64,000 bases of DNA, from NCBI GenBank assembly GCA_043777315.1, contig JAYVPW010000097.1, positions 1-64,000 of the forward strand. Reading direction: 5' to 3'. The notes below the pieces were generated by a model. It saw only the letters and a program-made list of their open reading frames with translations, was not told the DNA's origin and ran no database searches. This DNA comes from CAIURC01 sp043777315. GTDB taxonomy: Bacteria; Verrucomicrobiota; Verrucomicrobiia; Chthoniobacterales; Chthoniobacteraceae. This document shows, one piece after another, positions 13,976 to 21,409 of the stretch (position 1 is its first letter; each line of letters starts with the position of its first letter). A program made the position numbers and the translations under genes.

Positions 13976-14123
13976 GTCATCCTGAGCGCAGTTCCGTCGT
14001 GGGCGAAGGCGGGACGGAACGGAGTCGAAGGACCTCTTACTTCTCCCCCGAGACGCGTGCGCCGGAACTGCCGCCTCCGCCCGGGAGAAAAGTAAGAGGT
14101 CCTTCGGCTGCGCTCAGGATGAC
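13976..14123. repeat. Palindromic element, family A, copy 2
   Basis: Begins GTCATCCTGAGCGCAG and ends GCTCAGGATGAC, with the internal GTCGAAGGACCTCTTAC arms. Slightly longer than copy 1 (about 148 bp). It lies in the 216-bp gap between ctaB and the SCO gene, inside an otherwise tightly packed operon. Confidence 0.9.
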
Positions 14124-14132
14124 TGGGAATCT

Positions 14133-15053
14133 TCACGCTTTCGTGAAGACCATCAGGCCGAGCAGCAACGGCAAGTAAAGGATTGAGGCGAAGAAAAGCC
14201 GGCGGGCGACGGGGCGGGTGCGGTCGAGGAAGAAATGCGCGGCGAGGGCGAGGAGGACGGCATTCAGGACGACGGCTCCGGCGAGATAGACTCCGGTGTT
14301 CACCCCCGAGACGAACGGGACGAGGCAAATGCCAGCGAGGGCGACGGCGAAGACGAGGCTGGTGAGGGCGGTCGCGGCGCCCGTGGCGTCGTCGCGCTTG
14401 AGCATGATGAAGCCGGCTTGGGCGTATTCGTCGCGATACATCCAGGCGATGGCGAGGAAGTGCGGCATTTGCCAGGTGAAAAGGACGCCGAAGAGCACCC
14501 ACGCGCCGAGCCCGAGCGTCGGGTGAGAGCCTTGCGCGGCGGTCCAGCCGATGACCGGCGGGATCGCGCCGGAGACCGCGCCGACGATGGTGCAGAAAGC
14601 GGTGCGGCGCTTGAGCGGCGTGTAAATGAAGAGGTAAATCGCGACGGTGGCGGCGGCGAGGGCGGCGCTCAGCGGATTTGTGGCGAGGTAAAGCCACGCG
14701 ATGCCAACGACGGCGAGGGCGATGCCAAGGAGGAGGACGGAGCCGGGCTTCATGCGGCCGGCGGGGAGCGGGCGGGATTTGGTCCGCTCCATGAGGCGAT
14801 CGACATGGCTCTCGAGAAATTGATTCAGCACCGCGGCGGCGGCGGCGGCGAGCGCGGTGCCGAGGGTGGCGCTGACGAGTCGCGCCCAGTCGAGTCGCGG
14901 CCCGCTGGCCATGCAGAATCCGACGAAGGTGGTGATGATGACGAGCAGGCTGAGGCGGGCCTTGGTCAAGGTGAGCAGGTCGCTGACGAGCCCGATTTCC
15001 GGGACGGCGCTCACTTCGCCGAGCACGAGGAGATCGTCGGTGGCGCGGCTCAC
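14133..15053 (-). CDS. ctaB: Protoheme IX farnesyltransferase (heme O synthase)
   Basis: 306 residues with eight or nine predicted helices, a UbiA-type prenyltransferase. The prenyl-diphosphate/Mg site NxxxD is visible as NQFLESHVDRLMERTKSRPL. The second conserved part is in the loop region YTPLKRRTAFCTIVGAVSGA. It converts heme B to heme O in the cytoplasmic membrane, the first step to heme A. Its ATG overlaps the stop of the upstream heme A synthase gene by 4 bp, so the two are translationally coupled. This confirms that the associated oxidase uses heme A. Confidence 0.95.
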   Translation of the reverse strand: MSRATDDLLVLGEVSAVPEIGLVSDLLTLTKARLSLLVIITTFVGFCMASGPRLDWARLVSATLGTALAAAAAAVLNQFLESHVDRLMERTKSRPLPAGRMKPGSVLLLGIALAVVGIAWLYLATNPLSAALAAATVAIYLFIYTPLKRRTAFCTIVGAVSGAIPPVIGWTAAQGSHPTLGLGAWVLFGVLFTWQMPHFLAIAWMYRDEYAQAGFIMLKRDDATGAATALTSLVFAVALAGICLVPFVSGVNTGVYLAGAVVLNAVLLALAAHFFLDRTRPVARRLFFASILYLPLLLGLMVFTKA

Positions 15054-16099
15054 GCGGGAACCTCCGTGGGGTTTGGGAGGGCCGCGCTGCGCGACGTGCT
15101 GCTGGTGGAGAGGTTTTCGCTGCGGCGGCTGGCGCGGAGGGCGAGAAGGACCGTGGTCGCGAGGACGGCAGCGCCGTTGACGACATGCAGGGTGGTGAGG
15201 ATCGGAGGGCGCATTTGCCAGATGATTTGGATGCCCATCGTCACCTGCGCAACGACGAGCGCGAGGAGCAATGCGGCCGGGCGGATGATTCGCACGTCGC
15301 CCGCCGCATTGCCGACAGCGCGGAGGACGAGCGCCACGACGAAAAGCGAAACGATGATCGCGCCAGCGCGGGTGTGGGCGAAATTCAGGTCGCTGAATGC
15401 GTTATGAACGACCGGCATGAGCGAGCCGCTGGCGGAGGTTTCTGGAAAGGTCGGGATCGCCAGGCCGGCACCGAGGTGACGCATCGTCGCGCCGACGATG
15501 AGCTGAAGGTAAATCAACCCGGCCGTGAGCCAGCCGAGCCGCGCGATGCCGCGCCATTCATGCGTCGGAACAAGCGCGCGCCAGACCGGCGAAAGCATCG
15601 CCGCAATCGCGACGAGCAGGCAAAGCTCGACCTGCGCGAAGCAGCCGTGCAGGACGCGAAAGGTCGTCGCCGTCGCGCTATTCGTCGCCGCAATGCCTTG
15701 CGGATCAAGGATCACGCGCAATCCGCCGAGAACCGCCTGCGCCAGCACCCCCGCCAGCGCGGCGACCGCGAGAACGAACACGCCGCGGGGCACTTCCTTT
15801 CGTTGAACGCAGACCCAGCCAAAAAGGACGGCGGTCAGAGTCGCGACCAGCCCTGCCGTGAGGCGATGGCTGTGCTCGAGCAGCATGAAGGAGTTCGTCA
15901 ACCAGCCTTCGGGATACAACGACCCATTACTCAGCGGCCAGTCGGGGAAAGCCATGCCCGCGCCGGAAGTCGTCGTGTGACCGCCAGTGAAAAGGAGGCA
16001 AAACGCCGCGAACACGACGAGCTTCGCAAAGCGCGCCAGCCAAGGGTGTGGGAAAGGAAGGCCGGGGTCGTTCACGAGAAGGTCACCGCCGCTCCGCAA
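15050..16099 (-). CDS. ctaA: Heme A synthase (COX15/CtaA family)
   Basis: 349 residues and about eight membrane helices. Conserved histidines include the EHSHRLTAG motif (about residue 75), the HGCFAQVEL segment and FAHTRAGAI near the C-terminal half, matching the paired heme ligands of COX15. GGHTTTSGAGMAFPDWPL near the N-terminus is typical. It oxidises the heme O methyl group to the formyl of heme A. It lies 30 bp downstream of subunit II and overlaps ctaB by 4 bp. Confidence 0.94.
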   Translation of the reverse strand: MRSGGDLLVNDPGLPFPHPWLARFAKLVVFAAFCLLFTGGHTTTSGAGMAFPDWPLSNGSLYPEGWLTNSFMLLEHSHRLTAGLVATLTAVLFGWVCVQRKEVPRGVFVLAVAALAGVLAQAVLGGLRVILDPQGIAATNSATATTFRVLHGCFAQVELCLLVAIAAMLSPVWRALVPTHEWRGIARLGWLTAGLIYLQLIVGATMRHLGAGLAIPTFPETSASGSLMPVVHNAFSDLNFAHTRAGAIIVSLFVVALVLRAVGNAAGDVRIIRPAALLLALVVAQVTMGIQIIWQMRPPILTTLHVVNGAAVLATTVLLALRASRRSENLSTSSTSRSAALPNPTEVPA

Positions 16100-16129
16100 G
16101 GCCGCGGGGCGAAAGTGCGGCCGCGCCGC

Positions 16130-16996
16130 TTACTGGGCGGCACCGGCGGCGGGAGCCGCTTTCGGCGCAGGAGCGGCGACAGGCGCGGGAGTCTCGACCG
16201 GCCCGGGAGCGGGAACAGCCGCCGCCGCCGGAGCTGCGGGCGCAGCCGGATGCTGCAATGAAGAAGTCTCTTTATACCACGCATCCCACTCAGTCTGCCC
16301 CTCGACGGCCATCGTGGCCTTCATCGCGTAATGACCCGCCCCGCAAAGCTGCGCGCAAACAATCTCGTAAGTCCCAGCCTTGATCGGCCGGAACCACACC
16401 GGCACCCGCGAACCCGGCACCGCATCCTGCGTGATCCGCATGTTGTGCAGCGAAAGACTATGAATCACGTCCTTGGAGGTGATCTCGATCACCGTCGGCT
16501 TGTATCGGATCAGGTGCAGGTCGTTCTTTGAGATGACGTCGTCCTGGCCTGCCGGATCGTTGGGATCGAGCCCGAGCGGATTGTTCCCATTGACGAGATG
16601 GATGTCCTGCCGGCCAAAGACCCCGTCGGGACCGGGGTAGTGGAAGTTCCATGCGAACTGCTCGCCGATCGCGTGCACGCGCAGAGCTTCACCCTTGTCT
16701 GGAAAGGACTCCTCGGTCACCCGCTTGCCCCAAAGTGGCAGCCCGAAACCGAGCAACAGCACCGCTTCCACCAGCACGACCGTGAACTCCAGATGCGTGG
16801 AAACCTTGCTCTTGACCCCGTGATAGTTGGCCCGCGGATTCCGCGACTTATGGAAGCGGAAAATCGTGTAGCAGAAAAACGCAAACCATCCGACAAAAAG
16901 CAGGAGCATGAACCAGTGGCAGAACTCCAGCGTGTGATCGATCAGGTAGCCGTGTTCAGAAGCGTCGGGGACGATCCCCATCCATTTATTCAGCAT
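16130..16996 (-). CDS. ctaC: Cytochrome c oxidase subunit II (Cu-A)
   Basis: 288 residues. Two N-terminal helices (about 27-47 and 71-90) form the hairpin. The periplasmic cupredoxin domain has a complete Cu-A site: H179, C214, C218, H222 and M225 (CAQLCGAGHYAM), with the aromatic electron-entry stretch AWNFHYPGPDG. There is no fused cytochrome c domain. Instead the tail (about 245-288) is a low-complexity Ala/Pro linker. This gene lies after subunits I, III and IV rather than before them, an unusual order. It accepts electrons from a c-type cytochrome, probably one encoded upstream. Confidence 0.95.
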   Translation of the reverse strand: MLNKWMGIVPDASEHGYLIDHTLEFCHWFMLLLFVGWFAFFCYTIFRFHKSRNPRANYHGVKSKVSTHLEFTVVLVEAVLLLGFGLPLWGKRVTEESFPDKGEALRVHAIGEQFAWNFHYPGPDGVFGRQDIHLVNGNNPLGLDPNDPAGQDDVISKNDLHLIRYKPTVIEITSKDVIHSLSLHNMRITQDAVPGSRVPVWFRPIKAGTYEIVCAQLCGAGHYAMKATMAVEGQTEWDAWYKETSSLQHPAAPAAPAAAAVPAPGPVETPAPVAAPAPKAAPAAGAAQ

Positions 16997-17001
16997 GTTC
17001 G

Positions 17002-17286
17002 TTAGTTCTCGTCTGTGTCGTCGCCGGACCGACTCTCGGTGATGTCAAGGTGTGGCGGTAGTGGCGCATTGGCCCGTCGCATGAGGCTGATGCCAAACGC
17101 GCTCAACAAGGCCAGCACTCCGCCGATAAAGGCCAGCATGAGAAAGATCGCGGCGTTGATCGCGCCCGCCGACTTGGAATTCGGGTCGCCCATGCAGACC
17201 GCACAAGCCGATGCGGCGGCCGGCCATTTCAAAAGGACAAGCACGGTCACCGCCCCGCGCGCGCGGATCGAGAGCCAGGGTTTCAT
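17002..17286 (-). CDS. Small exported membrane protein of the oxidase operon, unknown function
   Basis: 94 residues from the ATG at 17286, which overlaps the previous stop as ATGA. A longer frame starts at 17319, but coupling favours the shorter start. It has a signal-like N-terminus ending ASACAVCMGDPNS, so a CxxC pair would lie just after the cleavage site, then one membrane helix (about 48-70) and a hydrophilic tail. I do not recognise the family. The CxxC on the outer face and the position directly before subunit II suggest a metal- or thiol-related assembly role; that is inference. Confidence 0.65.
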   Translation of the reverse strand: MKPWLSIRARGAVTVLVLLKWPAAASACAVCMGDPNSKSAGAINAAIFLMLAFIGGVLALLSAFGISLMRRANAPLPPHLDITESRSGDDTDEN

Positions 17287-17468
17287 GTGATGATCTTCTG
17301 CGACTTCTTCAAAAACCAAATCCCGTAAATCACCAACGCCACGGCGCTCACGGCCGAACCGATTCCGAAGGCCACTCCCGCATCATTGAGAAATGCCCAC
17401 AGGGCACAGCCGATCGCGAGCAGGATCGCGAGGACGATGAACAGAAGATGAAAGACCTTCAGAGACAT
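17283..17468 (-). CDS. 61-residue two-helix membrane protein in the oxidase operon
   Basis: Two hydrophobic helices (about 5-26 and 32-53) and a short basic tail (KKSQK). It directly abuts the subunit IV stop and overlaps the next gene by 4 bp. Size and context fit a small accessory oxidase subunit, but no family motif is recognised. Confidence 0.65.
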   Translation of the reverse strand: MSLKVFHLLFIVLAILLAIGCALWAFLNDAGVAFGIGSAVSAVALVIYGIWFLKKSQKIIT

Positions 17469-17843
17469 TCAGTGAATGTTATGTGAGGTGCCGAAAATCG
17501 GATCGGTCCACGCGAGCAGGGTCAGAAGAAACAACCCGGCGACGAAAAAGGCCGTGAAATAGAGAAAGCGCGTGATGGTCGGTTTCTCCCCCTTTAAATG
17601 CATAAAGATCGCCCCGACGAGGCTCACCTTGAAAGCCGCGACCAGCATCGCGACGACGATGTTCCGTTCGCGTGAGCCAAAGTCCACATACGAAAGAAAG
17701 ACCGTGAATCCAGTCAGCAAAAGCAGTGCGATGCCGATGCCCCAGTAGAGCTTCAAGTGCATCTCGTGGTGCCCGTGCCCGGCGTCGTGGATTTCGGCGT
17801 GCGCTGTAGTGGGAGTGGGCGCGTGACTGTGGGAATCGCTCAT
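17469..17843 (-). CDS. Cytochrome c oxidase subunit IV (prokaryotic CtaF/CoxD type)
   Basis: 124 residues starting MSDSHSHAPTP. The N-terminus is His-rich (HGHHEMH), followed by three helices. The second and third carry VAMLVAAFKVSLVGAIFMHL, the hallmark of bacterial subunit IV (the pattern KxxLVxxxFMHL). It lies 10 bp downstream of subunit III. The open frame extends upstream into the subunit III gene, but that part is a shadow of the overlapping gene. A structural subunit without cofactors. Confidence 0.9.
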   Translation of the reverse strand: MSDSHSHAPTPTTAHAEIHDAGHGHHEMHLKLYWGIGIALLLLTGFTVFLSYVDFGSRERNIVVAMLVAAFKVSLVGAIFMHLKGEKPTITRFLYFTAFFVAGLFLLTLLAWTDPIFGTSHNIH

Positions 17844-17853
17844 GACGGTAAGA

Positions 17854-18837
17854 TCAAAGGAGATAGAAAAGCGGGAAGACGAAAATCCAAACCAAATCCA
17901 CGAAATGCCAGAACAAGCCGACGACTTCGACCCGGTTGGCGAGATGCTCCGGGTTGGTCTTGTAGAGCTTCGCACCCGGCCCCCAGAAGTAGAGAAACAC
18001 CAACACGCCCGCGAGGACGTGCAAGCCATGCAAGCCCGTGATGGTGAAATAAACCGCGAAGTAAGGGCTGTGTCGCGGGACAAACATGCTGGGATTTTCA
18101 ATCTCCAAATCTTCTGGATGAATCACCGCCGTCTTCATCGTCAGCGCCTTCGGCCAGAAACTCGGTTTCTCGTTGGTCGGATCAGTAGGGTTGGCGTTCA
18201 CCGGATCCAGTTGGATCACGTAGTCCTTCGGATCGTCTGTTCGGACAATCGGCCCTTCGCCATGTTCCGCGTGCTCCCCCTGCTCGTGCAGCAAATGTTC
18301 AAAGTGCTCGGCGTTCTTCTCGGCCGTCCCATCCCGTTGATACAGCGAACCTTCCGGCGCATCGAGCAGGTGCCCGGTGATCTCCACCCTCGGCTCGAGA
18401 TTCTTTGACTTCAGGAAGTCGTTCCCGAGATACGCCTCGTACTTCGAGAGCGAGTCTTTCTTAATGAACACGCCGAAGTGAGTGAACTTCTGCGGATATT
18501 CGTAAGACAGTTTCAGCCCAAGGAAGAGAATTCCACAAAGAATCGTGATGCCCATGTAGAACCGATACTGCGAGAACTTTCGCATCTTCAGTGACGCCCA
18601 AGACAGCACGACAGTCACTGACGACAAGATCAGGACGGCGGTGTTAAAGGTTCCCACCGGGACATTGAGCAGGCCATGCGGCCAGTAGCCCGGATCGGAG
18701 CCGATCCGCAGAAAGATGTAGCCTGAGAACAGCCCGCCAAAGAGCATGACCTCCGACGCCAGAAAGAGCCAGATGCCCAGCTTGGCGTTGTAAAGCCCAG
18801 TGTCTGGCCGGGCGGTGACTTCGTGAGGAATTTGCAT
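17854..18837 (-). CDS. ctaE: Cytochrome c oxidase subunit III with a long hydrophilic insert
   Basis: 327 residues, against about 190-270 for relatives. Helices 1-3 (about 20-45, 60-86, 93-113) and the last two (about 258-283, 303-325) match CoxC: LFLASEVMLFGG early and GLHGLHVLAG late. Between them, residues about 118-250 form a charged, His-rich soluble segment (EHFEHLLHEQGEHAEHGEG) where normal subunit III has a short loop. The frame is intact, so the insert is part of the protein. It starts 6 bp after the subunit I gene. Confidence 0.92.
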   Translation of the reverse strand: MQIPHEVTARPDTGLYNAKLGIWLFLASEVMLFGGLFSGYIFLRIGSDPGYWPHGLLNVPVGTFNTAVLILSSVTVVLSWASLKMRKFSQYRFYMGITILCGILFLGLKLSYEYPQKFTHFGVFIKKDSLSKYEAYLGNDFLKSKNLEPRVEITGHLLDAPEGSLYQRDGTAEKNAEHFEHLLHEQGEHAEHGEGPIVRTDDPKDYVIQLDPVNANPTDPTNEKPSFWPKALTMKTAVIHPEDLEIENPSMFVPRHSPYFAVYFTITGLHGLHVLAGVLVFLYFWGPGAKLYKTNPEHLANRVEVVGLFWHFVDLVWIFVFPLFYLL

Positions 18838-18843
18838 GTGCGT

Positions 18844-20775
18844 CTAGTGAGCGAAAGCCGGAGTCGCCACGATTGGAACTGAGGGCTTCTTGATTCCGGG
18901 TTCTTCGGTTTGGGGCGTGAAATCCTTGGCAGCGCCCGGAACGCTGTACTCGTAAGGGCCACGATACACCGTGATCTCGGTGTCAAAGTTCCCATGTCCG
19001 GGAGGAGACGGCGCATCCCACTCGACCGTAGTCGCATCCCAAGGATTCCGGCCCGCCTTCTTCCCATTCCGCATGCTCCAGAAGAAGTTGATGATGAAGG
19101 GAATTTGAGCCGCGGCGAGCAGGAACGCCGAGTAGCTCATGAACTTATTCCAGTGCAACACAGGCCCGGCAAATTGATAGGTCAGATGCTCGAGATCGGT
19201 TCCGCCGCCATCGTACCAACGGCGATGCACACCCGCCATGCCTTGCATGAACATCGGGAAAAAGAGGCCGTTGATGAAGATCAGTGAGCCCCAGAAATGG
19301 AGGCGCCCGAGGAAGTCATTCATCATGCGCCCCGTGGCTTTCGGAAACCAATGATAGACGCCCGCGAAGATGGCGAAAATCGTGCCGGGAGCCACGATGT
19401 AATGAAAGTGGCCGATGATGTAGTAAGTGTCGTGCAGGTAGAGATCGACAGCATTGAAGGCCAGCGGGATCCCGGTCAGCCCGCCGATGCCGAACATCGG
19501 CATGAAGGCCGTCGCAAACATCATCGGCATCGTGAATCTGATGGCTCCGCCCCAAAGTGAGAGCATGAGCGCGGTGATCAGAATCACCGATGGAATCGAG
19601 ATGAGAATGGTAGTCGTCTGAAAGAAGCCGGCGACCGTCGCGCCCATGCCCGTCATGTACATGTGATGCGCCCAGACGATGAACGACAGGAAGGCGAGAA
19701 CGAAGATCGCGCCGACCATTGCTTTGTAACCATAAAGCGGCTTGCGAGTGTTATTCGCCACGACTTCAGCGATGATGCCGATGCCCGGAAGAATCAGGAC
19801 ATACACTTCGGGATGGGCGAGGAACCAGAACAAGTGTTGCCAGAGCAGAGGACTGCCACCGCCCGACCAATCCGTCAGGTGCTGGTTCACTACCAACCCG
19901 GTTGGCATGAAAAAGCTCGTCCCAAAAACGCGGTCCATGAACTGAAAGATGCCGGCGGCCTCGAGCGGCGGGAAGGCGAGCAGCAGCAGAAAGGCAGTGA
20001 TGAATTGCGCCCAGACAAAGAAGGGCAGGCGCATCCAGGTCATGCCCGGTGCGCGGAGTTGAATGATCGTGGCGATGAAATTCACGGAGCCCAACAGTGA
20101 GGCCGTGATGTTAAAGATCATCCCGCTGAGCCACAGGGATTGGCCATTGAAGAAGGGGTGAAATCCCGGGCCGAGATCAGCAATGCCGGCGAGCGGCGGG
20201 TAGGAGGTCCAACCGGACTTGGCGGCTCCACCAGGCACCAGGAAACTCACCAGCATGAAGATACAACTGATGAAGAAACACCAGTAGCTCGCCATGTTGA
20301 TGCGCGGGAAAGTCATGTCCGGCGCGCCGATCTGGAGCGGGACGACAAAGTTCCCGAAAGCCGCGAACGCGATCGGCACGATGCCGAAGAACACCATGAT
20401 CGTGCCGTGCATCGCACCCATCGTGTTGTAACCATCCGGCGACAGAACGCCGCCGGGAAACTGATCACTAATCGCGCGGAGCCAGAACCAACCGTCGAAG
20501 CTGCCGGCGTGGACCGGATGACTGGCGAGAAAGTTCTGCGCCCCGATGAAGAGTCCGCCGATCCCCGGCACGGGCGTGCCTGGGTGCGCCAGTTGCCAGC
20601 GCATGATCAGCATCAGGCAGAAGCCGAAAAAGAGGAAGAGCAGGCCGGTCAACCCGTACTGGATTCCGATCGTTTTGTGATCGGTGGAGAAAATGTATTT
20701 CCGCCAATAACTCAGCTCGTGATGATGATCGTCGTGCGGCGCGGCGTGCGCGTCAGCGGATGCGTGAGTGGACAT
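18844..20775 (-). CDS. ctaD: Cytochrome c oxidase subunit I (aa3-type, lacking the K-channel lysine)
   Basis: 643 residues, heme-copper oxidase subunit I. All metal ligands are present: H123 and H458 (heme a), H321, H370 and H371 (Cu-B), H456 (heme a3), and the cross-linking Tyr in HPEVY (Y325). E323 marks the A1 type. However, the helix after AHHMYMTG reads ILISIPSVILI where bovine and Paracoccus enzymes have IIAIPTGVKV. In an ungapped alignment the K-channel Lys is L399, and the usual DVDTR motif is absent. It reduces O2 and pumps protons, taking electrons from subunit II. It starts the aa3 part of the cluster, 136 bp after a cytochrome c gene. Confidence 0.95.
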   Translation of the reverse strand: MSTHASADAHAAPHDDHHHELSYWRKYIFSTDHKTIGIQYGLTGLLFLFFGFCLMLIMRWQLAHPGTPVPGIGGLFIGAQNFLASHPVHAGSFDGWFWLRAISDQFPGGVLSPDGYNTMGAMHGTIMVFFGIVPIAFAAFGNFVVPLQIGAPDMTFPRINMASYWCFFISCIFMLVSFLVPGGAAKSGWTSYPPLAGIADLGPGFHPFFNGQSLWLSGMIFNITASLLGSVNFIATIIQLRAPGMTWMRLPFFVWAQFITAFLLLLAFPPLEAAGIFQFMDRVFGTSFFMPTGLVVNQHLTDWSGGGSPLLWQHLFWFLAHPEVYVLILPGIGIIAEVVANNTRKPLYGYKAMVGAIFVLAFLSFIVWAHHMYMTGMGATVAGFFQTTTILISIPSVILITALMLSLWGGAIRFTMPMMFATAFMPMFGIGGLTGIPLAFNAVDLYLHDTYYIIGHFHYIVAPGTIFAIFAGVYHWFPKATGRMMNDFLGRLHFWGSLIFINGLFFPMFMQGMAGVHRRWYDGGGTDLEHLTYQFAGPVLHWNKFMSYSAFLLAAAQIPFIINFFWSMRNGKKAGRNPWDATTVEWDAPSPPGHGNFDTEITVYRGPYEYSVPGAAKDFTPQTEEPGIKKPSVPIVATPAFAH

Positions 20776-20911
20776 ACGTCGGTAGGATTAAAAAAGGCGG
20801 CAATCTAGCGGTGACCCGGAGATGCGCAACGAGTTGGGTCGCACGGACGCAAATCGATTTGAGTCAATCAAAGGCATCAGCCTACAAGAACTCTCGCGGC
20901 GCATCATCGAC

Positions 20912-21397
20912 TTACTTCGCCGGAGCAGCAGGAGCCGGGTCGTCTTTCCAGGCTTTGAGCTCGGGTTCGGTCCAAGGGATCTTGCGGTCGATGAACTTCT
21001 TTCGCGCCGCGACGACGACATCGACTGCCACGGCCGGGGAAGTGTTGCCGAAATTCGACCGGACATAGGTCATCACCGCGGCGATTTTCTCATCGGTGAG
21101 CATCGCCTCTTGGCCCGGCATGATGTTGTTGTATGGCTTGCCTTCGATCGTCATGGGACCGGCGTTCCCTTTCAAAATCATGGCCGCCATGCGCTCCGCC
21201 GGGCCATTGACGTATTCAGATTTGGTCAAAGGCGGGAACACTGGCGGAAGGCCCAAGCCAGTCGGCTGGTGACAGGCAAAGCAGACGGTCATGTAAACGG
21301 TCTTACCCATCGCAACTTGGTCGGGCGGGGCATCCTGCGCCGAAGCGAGACTGGCAAACAGGACGGCCGGAACAACGAAAGTGAGCACTGATTTCAT
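20912..21397 (-). CDS. Exported monoheme cytochrome c
   Basis: 161 residues with a Sec signal peptide (1-20, ending ASAQDA). One heme motif CFACH (about residue 39) is followed by a long class I cytochrome domain with methionine candidates in the NNIMPGQEAML region. A short Ala/Pro tail ends the protein. It closely resembles the second heme domain of the preceding gene (about 80% identical by eye over about 110 residues), so one arose by duplication of the other. Likely a periplasmic electron carrier to the Cu-A site; its exact partner is inferred from position only. Confidence 0.88.
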   Translation of the reverse strand: MKSVLTFVVPAVLFASLASAQDAPPDQVAMGKTVYMTVCFACHQPTGLGLPPVFPPLTKSEYVNGPAERMAAMILKGNAGPMTIEGKPYNNIMPGQEAMLTDEKIAAVMTYVRSNFGNTSPAVAVDVVVAARKKFIDRKIPWTEPELKAWKDDPAPAAPAK

Positions 21398-21409
21398 GTG
21401 GTGACGAAG

